A stretch of 64,000 bases of DNA from Zygnema circumcarinatum (taxonomy: Eukaryota; Streptophyta; Zygnematophyceae; Zygnematales; Zygnemataceae), in contig CM074811.1 in NCBI GenBank assembly GCA_037447605.1, positions 665,937 to 729,936 on the forward strand, written 5' to 3'. This document shows positions 46,995 through 55,315 of this stretch, one piece after another. The position numbers and the translations under genes were made by a program. Under the pieces are notes generated by a model. That model worked only from the letters and a program-made list of their open reading frames with translations. It did no database searches and was not told the origin of the DNA. The stretch's first letter is position 1, and each line of letters opens with the position of its first letter.

Positions 46995-47562
46995 GGGAAT
47001 GGGACAAGGAGGGGTGAGGCTGCTTGCGAAGGACGAGCTTGTTTCTGGGGGGGAACATAAGGAGGGAGAGGGTTTGGGGCAGCTATGGGCGAGTGGGCAT
47101 GTGGGCCCTGCAGATAGGGTCACTACATCCCCTACTTCATCTAAAAGCGTTTACGATCATGAGGTTATGCATGAGGCCGGTCATTTTGGACCTTCTTATG
47201 GGCGCCCGTTGCATCCTCGAGGAAGCTCTGAACACTTCCAGTCTCGGTCACTGATCGACATTGAGGCAGAAGAAGGCGGGGAGACGCGGGCAGAAGGCGT
47301 GTCGAGGACTCAGTCCGAATCAGAATGCGATGAGGAAGGGGGCTTGGAAAGGAGGGAACGAGATGTCGACGGCGAGCTCAGAGGTGAAGATGGAGGTAGT
47401 AGCAAAGGACCAATGAAAAGCTTGAGATTTAGCGGACAGGTCTTCTTAGGACGAGCAAAAACCCAAAACCTTATAGACGGGAGGAATACCAATAAGCGCG
47501 CATTGCCGCCTGCAGATGATGATGAGCACGAAGGTGCGCATAGCATAGAATTTTTAGACTAG
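46678..47562 (+). CDS. Gene A: uncharacterised protein with MRRWRGG motif and coiled-coil segment
   Basis: A 294-aa frame from the first ATG after a GA-rich leader (MRAELEAQSVSVQTF). I do not recognise the family. Visible features: NPRRMRRWRGG at ~44-54; a charged helical stretch LERRIKQQEAALQAAHGDME followed by RLLGEARKRG that should form a short coiled coil; a Ser/Gly/His-rich middle; an acidic Ser/Glu segment (SESECDEEGGLERRERD); and KRALPPADDDEHEG near the end. The frame stays open 40 codons upstream without an ATG, so a 5' exon is possible. Gene B, 5 kb downstream on the same strand, shares MRRWRGG, the ERR...EAAL.AA...LL.EA..RG helix and a KRAL motif near its C-terminus. The two look like diverged paralogues. 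Basic clusters plus acidic stretches suggest a nuclear protein, but that is inference. Confidence 0.6.
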   Translation: MRAELEAQSVSVQTFNGGHVSSMGKGIPGRGGQCEEFLKGNPRRMRRWRGGCGEEGPQRGGRERDGADLQLERRIKQQEAALQAAHGDMERLLGEARKRGWGGGILGMGQGGVRLLAKDELVSGGEHKEGEGLGQLWASGHVGPADRVTTSPTSSKSVYDHEVMHEAGHFGPSYGRPLHPRGSSEHFQSRSLIDIEAEEGGETRAEGVSRTQSESECDEEGGLERRERDVDGELRGEDGGSSKGPMKSLRFSGQVFLGRAKTQNLIDGRNTNKRALPPADDDEHEGAHSIEFLD

Positions 47563-48144
47563 CGGGGTTGTTGTACAAAGTTCCAGTTGTATTCATGCAT
47601 TCATGTGTTCTAGAAGCGCAGCGCTAAAAAAAATCATCCTCGAATTCGAGCTCTCCTCGCATACTACCTCAGTGCTGCTCCGTATTTGCATGTCTGCGCC
47701 GTTACGTGACCGCTCTTGCACGGAACTACAACAAAGCCGCAGGTCGCGGTCTCCATGTGTACGCCGTTGTAAAATTTGGATTCGAACGTGAATTCGCAGC
47801 TGCGGTTCACATGGAGTCAACGGGTTCCCGAGTCTCGTCTCAACCGATATTTTGTCGCTTTGTCGGACCAGATCAGATCGGATCGGTCTCGTTTGACGAC
47901 GACGTGGCAAAAGATAAGAAAAAATTGCGGTTTAATTTGCTGACGCGACAAAAGTAGAAATTCCGTACGCTTTCCGCGATTTAGGGGACCCGCCATCCTC
48001 GTGCAACCGTCCAAACCAGCGGCCGTACAGTTTCTACCGTACAGTGGCTGCCGTAGCGTACAGCCCACGGGGCGCCAATGACCGTATGATTGACACCTCA
48101 GCGGCAATCGTACGGCACCGATACGCCGTGTGTGCCTTTTATAT
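47563..48144. other. Gene A 3' flank
   Basis: No coding sequence recognised. GTACGG/CGTACAG words are frequent at 47960-48130. Confidence 0.6.
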
Positions 48145-48152
48145 TATTTTTT

Positions 48153-49096
48153 GGGTAGTTTTATTTCCACCCCTTTTTTGGATCCAAACACCCCTTCCCG
48201 GCCGGGCAGATTTCAAAAGGCATTAAAAACGGAAAATGCTTTTATCACACCTTTTTGGAATCGATACCCACCTTCTTCCGTCGGTTGATTTTATTTTTGC
48301 TAACCAAGGAAAATGATACCCCGTCACCGCATTTTGAATACTGTATCGCGCCTCCCTGAATTTTTTTTTTGATGGAAAGAAATATCTGCCTGCCCGAATC
48401 CGCTTGGAGCGGAAGATCCGTCCGCCACGAGATCGTTCGCGGGTGTCCGTCCTTCACACGTGTGTGTCAATCGCAGCTGTCGATTCCCTCGCAGATCGCA
48501 CCACTGCAGATCACCGTTCGATCTGCAGCCCGGCTCGATCTTAGCGAATGGAAAGCGCCCACGAGTCTCGTTCAAAGCCGAATCGCACGAGCGAGTGCGC
48601 GCGTCCCTCGGCCCAAGATCTCGTCATTGTTAGCTCCCACCAATCAACATCTGCCACGTGTTACATTTTTTGACGTGGAAATATTTGATTGGTCCAAGCT
48701 CTCAATGTACAAAATTTTGGGTTTCTCAAGTTGCGACCGTACATCCTTTGGACGGACAAACGTTTGAGACGACTTTGGCGGGATACGTGGGCACGTGCCA
48801 TTCGCTGTGACCGAGCCCGTCTGCAGATCAAATATTTATCTGCCGTGTTGCGATCTGCGAGGGACGGCTGCGATTGACCGCACGCGTGAAAGAAAATTCA
48901 GGTATGCGGGATATTCAAAATGGGGTGACGGGTTATCATTTTCCTTGTTTCGCAAAAATAAAATCTGCCGATGGAGAGTGGGTATCGATTCCAAAAAGGT
49001 GTGAAAAAAGCATTTTCTGTTTTTAATCCTTTTTGAAATCTGCCCGGCCGGGAAGGGGTGTTTGGATCCAAAAAAGGGGTGGAAATATCACTACCC
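48153..49096 (-). mobile_element. Foldback DNA element family FB-A, copy 3 (944 bp), inverted
   Basis: It has the same terminal and internal blocks as copies 1 and 2, but the longer arm lies on the left, so the element is in reverse orientation. The left end has a small change (GGGTAGTTTTATTTCC). The flanking duplication is TATTTTTT (48145-48152) versus TATTTTTC (49097-49104): seven of eight bases match. Confidence 0.9.
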
Positions 49097-49144
49097 TATT
49101 TTTCTTTTGGTTTTTTCCGGAAAAAAGAGGAATTCGTTATTTAC

Positions 49145-49250
49145 GCACCTTTTGAGCTAGATACACACTTTTTTAAAACCCTGAAATAAGATCTGATCTG
49201 AGGAAAAAGGTGTGCATCTATCCAAAAAAGGTGTGTAGCTTGACCCTATG
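49145..49250. repeat. Short foldback remnant related to FB-A ends
   Basis: CGCACCTTTTGAGCTAGATA...CACACTTTTTT on the left pairs inverted with AAAGGTGTGCATCTATCC...AAAAAAGGTGTGTAGC on the right. The word CACCTTTTTGGAt..GATA..CACC also occurs subterminally in FB-A. No clear target duplication was seen. Confidence 0.45.
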
Positions 49251-49823
49251 AAAAAGTATGGAGGCAATGATGGCTTCCAGCGAACGTCACGACACGTTAC
49301 GAGTTGACCGAAATCGTTTAACCCACCGATATTTTGGCGCTTTCGTTGACGACATCAGATCAGATTTCTATACGGCCCAGATCCTCCCCGGTCCTCCCTC
49401 CCTTTGTAACCGCCGCCGCGGCTTTTGGCCTTCCCCTCGCGGGGGGTGCCCCTTCGAGGAGGGAAGGGCCGGGCCCTACAAGTCCCTAAAACCCTATAGT
49501 TCATTAAGACCCTAACCCTCGAAAACCTTTAACCCTAAAGCCCATTTCCGGGCTTATCCAGTTCAAGCCCTCCCCAGAAAACAAATTCCTGTGACCCTAT
49601 ATAACAAGTGCCGTACAGCGGTCCGTCCGCTGGCACACGTGGCGCCTGAGGGCCGTGCCACGAGGGGATGGTCTTTTGGTACAGTACGAATTTTTTGGAG
49701 CCAAAATAGTACGGTACCAGCTACGACACGTGTTCTTGTCTTCATTCGGAGGAATTCAGCTATGCTTGTCGCTTCTGCTCGCAACTGTTTTAATCATTAG
49801 CTGGTGGTTTTGATTTATCTTTT

Positions 49824-50624
49824 GGCAACGACTATTTACAGTGTCTTTGTTCTGAATTTAGTGTACTTTTTCGCCGGGCAGCTTGTACAAAGGATTTTTT
49901 TTTGCGAAAATTGCTGTTTCATACTTTTCAGAATAGATACAGACCTTCTTTCGTCGGATGTACGGATGGTGATTTGAATGTACAGTACGAAGCGCGCGCG
50001 TCTACAAGGTATAAGGGCGCAAGACGCGGAGCGACATGATTGGTCGCGGCAACATATGACGTGACAAGTATGACGAATTAAAACTGACAGACTTTAAAAA
50101 CCAATTTTGGGGTTTTTGAGTGTCTATAAGGAGACTTTTTGATATACAGAAAATCCCCAGCCACACCATGGCTAGGGTACGCTTCAAGAAAATTCTGTCT
50201 TTTCAAATGTCCAACATCCTGTTCACTTCATTCAGAAATCAGCTCCACCATTGCCTTAAGGGCACTGCGGCCCTTTAACTCTTCCGAACAACTCTTTGAA
50301 CTGTACAAAGGAGGTGCGGCAGACGCACTCAAAAACCCTAAAATTGGTTTTTAAAGTCTGTAAGTTTTAATTCTTCATACTTGTCGCGTCATATGTTGCC
50401 GCGACCAATCATGTCGCTCCACGTGTTGCGCCCTTATACCTTGTAGTTGTAGACGCGCGCGCTTCGTACATTCAATTCACCTTCCGTACATCGGACGAAA
50501 AAAGGTCTGTATCTATTCTGAAAAATATGAAACAGCATTTTTCGCTAAAAAAATCCTTTGTACAAGCTGCCCGGTGAAAAAGTACACTACATTCAGAACA
50601 AAGACACTGTAAATAGTCGTTTCC
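49824..50624. mobile_element. Foldback DNA element FB-B (801 bp, 299-bp arms)
   Basis: The left end GGCAACGACTATTTACAGTG and the inverse of the right end GGAAACGACTATTTACAGTG start two arms. They pair along 49824-50122 and 50326-50624 with only scattered differences, including GCCGGGCAGCTTGTACAAAG and GTTGCCGCGACCAATCATGT. A ~203-bp unpaired centre lies between them. It is flanked by a perfect 8-bp duplication TATCTTTT (49816-49823 and 50625-50632). It encodes no transposase. It shares the GG terminus and A/T-rich 8-bp duplications with FB-A but has a different sequence. Confidence 0.92.
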
Positions 50625-50632
50625 TATCTTTT

Positions 50633-51163
50633 TCGTTGACGACGATTTTGTAAGGTACGGCGGTCTTTATCTGCTCAGAAGTATCTGTTTTGAGAGAAAC
50701 GGCCAAATGCTGCCAGTTGTATGGCAATTTTTTTCAGCCAATAACAGCCCTCCCACATGCTCGTACAGTCGAGTTGACTTACTCCCATCCAATCTCCTTA
50801 ATGGGCTATCACATGTGGGCCCCACGCACCTCAAAACGACAAACAACGTTACATCTACTTCAGCCACATGCGACAACCTCCAGATCACACCCGTAGCTCA
50901 TCAGCTCTGTGAGCTATCATAGGACGTACGGTCAACCTATACACGTGGCACCGTACAGCAACCGCGGGCGGCCTATACAGAACACGTCATCCAGGACGTG
51001 GCGCGGCTCCTCGGAGAGCGCAAAAATCGCTGCCACGTGGCTTGCTGACGTGGTGACGGGGAGTCAACGGCGCCACGTCGGCGCGGAGACCAGAATCGGC
51101 GGCGGCCGCTCGAGCCTCAATGCGGGGCAGGGGGGCGCCCAGGGCCAGCCTATAATATGGGAA
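50633..51163. promoter_or_regulatory. Gene B upstream region with clustered ACGTGG elements
   Basis: Between 50940 and 51085 there are at least six ACGT-core sites (CACGTGGCACC, CACGTCATCC, GGACGTGGCGC, GCCACGTGGC, TGACGTGGTGAC, GCCACGTCGG) in ~145 bp. Such clusters are typical of bZIP-responsive plant promoters. Function here is inferred. Confidence 0.5.
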
Positions 51164-51489
51164 GAGGGAGAGGTGGCGGAAGAGAGAGAGAGGGGGAGAG
51201 AGCGAGGGAGAGTGGGAGAGAGAGTGAGGGAGAGAGGGAGAGTGGGGAAGAGAGAGTGAGAGGGAGAGAGGGGGAGAGAGTGAGGGAGAGCGGGAGAGAG
51301 GAGAGAGAGGGAGACAGGGAGACAGGGGGAGAGAGAGAGGGAGAAAGGGGAAGAAAGAGGGAGAGGGAGAGAGGGAGAGAGGGAGAGAGGGAGAGAGGGA
51401 GAGAGGGAGAGAGGGAGAGAGGGAGAGAGGGAGAAGGAAGGAGGGAGAGGGAGAGAGGGAGAAGGAAGGTGGTAGAGGAGGAGGAAGGG
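51164..51489. repeat. GAGAGGGAGAGA purine array upstream of gene B
   Basis: About 325 bp of GAGAGGGA-type repeats on the + strand, including a run of perfect GAGAGGGA units at ~51366-51430. It probably forms part of the gene B leader, as the GA tract before gene A may do there. Confidence 0.93.
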
Positions 51490-51714
51490 TAGGCTGCCTT
51501 TGGGGGTCTTAAGAAAGGAAGCACAAGACTGAGGGGAGGGTCTGCGGGAGACAAGGTGGGAGGGAGGAGATAGGAGGGGATAAGAGGGGGTACTGTGAAG
51601 AGGAGGAGAAGCGGGAGAGAGAAGGGAGGCGAGGAGTGAGGGGTCAGAAGCGCGGGGGGGAAACTTGGAGATAGAAGATACGACCGCTTGCAATCAGAAG
51701 AAGAGAGAGGCTCG

Positions 51715-52461
51715 ATGGAAGGTCTCGCTGGTCTTGAAACGCACGTGGGAGCTGAAAGCGCAGTTCTTGGAACAGAGGCTCAATGTCCCTTGGAACCACC
51801 GAAGCCATGGCGGATGCGGAGGTGGCGAGGAGGAGGAGGAGGGAGAGAGGCGGCACAGAGTGGCGAGCAGAGGGAGGCCTCGTCTCCCTCCTCCTCCTTC
51901 TCATCCTCCTCTCCCTCCTCCTTTATGGCCGCCTACGAGGAGAAGCAGACGGAGCGACGCATGCGGCGGATGGAGGCGGCGCTGAGCGCGGCGCGGAGAG
52001 GCCTGCAGAGCCTGCTCAGAGAGGCGGCGGAGAGGGGGGCTATGGGGGCGATGAGGGTCTGCTACTATGCAGACTCGGACCAGCCCTGCTGCAAGGCGGA
52101 AGATGGGCCCAATGAGGAGCGCGGGAAGGAGGAAGAGGAGGAGGAGGAGGAGGAGGAGGAGTTTAAGGATGCAGAAGAAGCAGAGGACGATGTGGGCCTT
52201 TTAGTGAATAGTCGGCGAGCCTCCCCGCTAAGGGCGGTCTCCTACTCCTGCTCTTCTTCGGAGAGCCTCCCTTCACTGCACCCACCTGCGAATGAATCCG
52301 GTTCTCCGAGTGAGACATCCGAATGGCTGCCAGAGATCGTCAGAGAGAGCCCCAAGAAGCGGGCCTTGGTGGACCTGGATGAGGGAGAGCGAACGGAGAC
52401 GGGTGGGAGAGGAGGAGGAGGAGGAGGAGGAGGAGAGGCGAAGAGAATCCGTGTCGGGTGA
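51715..52461 (+). CDS. Gene B: uncharacterised protein, paralogue of gene A
   Basis: A 248-aa frame from MEGLAGLETHVGAE. I do not recognise a named family. It has WRMRRWRGGGG (~34), a Ser-rich spacer (SSPSSSFSSSSPSS), a basic amphipathic helix RRMRRMEAALSAARRGLQSL followed by LREAAERG, CYYADSDQPCCK, an uninterrupted poly-Glu block encoded by GAG/GAA codons, a Ser-rich stretch, KKRALVDLDEGE, and a poly-Gly run before KRIRVG. The KKR and KRIR clusters may act as nuclear localisation signals (inference). Shared order with gene A: MRRWRGG, coiled-coil helix, acidic region, KRAL. The upstream frame is open for nine more codons without ATG. The poly-Glu and poly-Gly blocks come from GAG and GGA trinucleotide repeats. 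Confidence 0.6.
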   Translation: MEGLAGLETHVGAESAVLGTEAQCPLEPPKPWRMRRWRGGGGGREAAQSGEQREASSPSSSFSSSSPSSFMAAYEEKQTERRMRRMEAALSAARRGLQSLLREAAERGAMGAMRVCYYADSDQPCCKAEDGPNEERGKEEEEEEEEEEEFKDAEEAEDDVGLLVNSRRASPLRAVSYSCSSSESLPSLHPPANESGSPSETSEWLPEIVRESPKKRALVDLDEGERTETGGRGGGGGGGGEAKRIRVG

Positions 52462-55315
52462 CTGCTGCCCATAGACTGGTTAAGTCGTGACCTGTGGCCC
52501 TCACGGCGCATTCATCGAACTGAAAGCCAATGGTTGTGCCAACCATTGGTAGTCACGGGTGTTTGTATAGCTGTATGATTACTGGTTCTTATCGACTTCA
52601 TTGCTGTTTGGCGGTGTACATTTGGTCGTCTGTGATAGGACCTTTTGATTATTTCGTTCATTTCGTTTATATGCGAGCACTGTACATGGCCGACTCAAAG
52701 GATAAAGCTGCTTAGGTATAGCTCAAAGTCGGTTCCTTCAAAGAGAGCTTTTAAGCGATACCCTTGTCTTTGTTAATCAGCATTACTTTTGGAACACGAA
52801 TTTGTGATGTTGGAGGATATGTAATCAATCGGAAATGGAAACCTTTGATCTTGTAAAAATTTCTGAGCAGGCGAGAGTAGGTCTACTTGCTTTGGCCCAG
52901 CAAGCCCTCTGCCCATGAACTGCTTCTCCTTTGTTCTGAATCCTCCCCATGTAAAATCAAAAGAATTCTTGGGCCCCCTCTCCCTCTCCCTCTCCCTTTC
53001 CCAGCCCTCTGTCAGCGATGCTGTGATGTATGTATGTATGTAAATGGCTGAGATCTCATTCACTGGAGGCCAGGCCAGCTGTGAAGGTTGCATAATAGCA
53101 ATAGCAAAAGTAATAATATAATAGTAAAAAAGTAGCAACAATAGCGGTAATAGCAAACATTACTCATAGACTCACTCGAGCTCTGCCCCCCTGAACTAAA
53201 GCAGGAGGCCACCGGACGACTTTTCTCGCTGGCTCGGTGAACTATTTCGGTAGCCCAAAAGTCTCCAAAGGCCCAAAAAAATCACTCGTGGTTTCGATAC
53301 CTGAACGTGATGACGTGTCGCACCGAACATCGTGCCGCACAGTGTCACGTGATATCCGTACGGTAACGGTGGCGGCCGCTATTCCACGTGGACGCCACGT
53401 ATGCAACGTATGGTGCCACATTGGCACAGTCGATATATTGCGATATGTACATGTATCGAGGCCATATGGCGATATGCCCGCGACGACGTCACTTGAGTAG
53501 GGATGGCCCGCGTTATAAAGTCCGACTATATTATATACTTTACAACGGGTTAAAAAGTAGTAATATAGTACAAAGTAAAACACTTTATTACATATATTAT
53601 ACCCACTCGTTTTGAACAATTAACGACCGTACGACCGTACTCGTACGGTCGTACGGTCGTACCATACCAAAATTAGGTCGTTTTGGCGTTGGCGTTGCGA
53701 AATGCGTCCGTCTGGTTCACTCTGTCTTCACCGCATAATACCGTACAGTCGTATGACCGTACATGTTGTAAAGGCGTTGTAAAGTATTATATAACAGCCG
53801 TTATTTAGTCGTCACAGTTATATAATATAATATAGATTATATAGTCGTAATTAAGCTATCCCTACACTTGAGACGGAAGATTTTCGTCCTTTCGAAGCCC
53901 CACTTTCTCCGGTGTACTAGTTTCAGAAATAGTTGAGTCACCAATCACAGGCGTCCACGTGTTCCTTAAACTGTACGGCAACTGGCCCCTTAGCTTGCTG
54001 CGCCCGCCTGCGATTTACTTGTTCTTCCTTTGTGAAAAAATAGAAAATCTGCACTTTTGGAACTAGTTCACATGGAACGTGGGCGCCACTTGGATTTGGA
54101 TGAATTTTTTATTTTTTATTTCTTATTTTCCCCGTTGCACAGCGTCTCCATGAGGCGGCGGTGGCTTTAGGGCAGAGGCTGTCTATGTTGACTCCTGACT
54201 CCTGAGGGGCGGCTTAGCAGGTTCTTGGCATGTCGGAAGCAGAGGTGGAGGGGCCATTGAGGGGAAGCTGGAGGGGGCTGTCCTCGGCGATGAGGAGGGG
54301 TGGGGGTGAGCGGCACCTTTTGCGGTTCGAGCAGGCGCCGCTGGAGTGGCAGTCTGCTGGATATGGTCTGAGCAAAAAGGAAGCGAAGTGGAGGTGGGAG
54401 TGAGACCATCGTATTCATTGAAGGGAACGTGCCGGTCTCGACAGACGGATCAAGTCAGTTGAGTGTTGAGTCGCACCAAGTGAAGCGCTTGATGGGAGGA
54501 AAATCAAGGCAGAAAAAGATGCGAAGCATTTAGAAATTTGAAATCGCGAGTGTTTGTAAGTTTGAATTGGGTATTCAAAAGTCGCCGAATTTGGGATAAG
54601 GTAGTACAGTGCCTGAAGCACGAGGACAGCATCTCACTTCTGGTACCGCACGGGAATCCGATTTGGTACTGCATCAAAGTCAGTGTGTTTCTATTGAAGA
54701 AAGCAAAGCTGAATTGTTTAGGTAATTCATTGGAAAGAATAGAAGCGGCCAGAGAGAATTAAGAGAATTTCAAAGAATTTCCCATAGCCATAGGTCTCCG
54801 TTGAGCGGAGAACACAGGTCATGGATACGCCCATACTACTATACATGTAAACTATGCCATACACAGATACCGTGGCCCTATTTGGCCCTCTAGATTGTCC
54901 ATGGAAGCTCCATCTCCATGGCTATGATCAATGTCAATTCACCCCTCGTCTCCACTTCTATGCCTAAGGGCCCTAATTCCCCTGTCTCTCTAGACCACCA
55001 TACTCCGCCATTTCTGTTCGTCTGATCTACCATCGCATCTCGTCCTATCCCACACCCCTCCCTTTCTCAGGACTCTCTATTGACTCCCACTCCCTCGCCC
55101 CTCCCTGTCCCTCTTCATCACACTCATATCCTTAAAGACTGCCCATTTCCCACCCTTCCTCCGATCCCTCGTCCCTCCCTCCTCCCGCCAATCGTTGCGC
55201 TTTCCCCCTCCCGGGGATCACCTCCCTCTCTCCCTAGCCATCCAATACCCCCCTTCCTTCCCTCCCCTTCTAAAAAACCCTAAAAACCCTCTTTCAATGA
55301 ATAAGACCAGAGACA
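52462..55315. other. Intergenic region between gene B and PCK
   Basis: 2.85 kb without a recognised gene. It contains GTACGGTCGTAC-rich sequence with a perfect hairpin (53623-53660), A/T-rich stretches (53500-53620, 53760-53860), and pyrimidine-rich sequence (55020-55290) near the PCK 3' end. Confidence 0.6.
53623..53660. repeat. 38-bp perfect palindrome of CGTACGGT units
   Basis: ACGACCGTACGACCGTAC, two bases (TC), then its exact reverse complement. Each arm is two copies of ACGACCGT plus AC. A DNA cruciform or RNA hairpin with an 18-bp stem is possible. Confidence 0.92.

Noticed and set aside
49483-49550. Telomere-like AACCCTAAA words (CCCTAAAACCC, ACCCTAACCC, AACCCTAAAG)
   Set aside because: Only scattered, degenerate words over ~70 bp, not a tandem array. 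They fit plant telo-box or chance occurrences, not an interstitial telomere.
51064-51693. 209-codon minus-strand Ser/Leu/Pro-rich frame
   Set aside because: Antisense of the GAGAGGGA leader array of gene B. No domain and no splice context.
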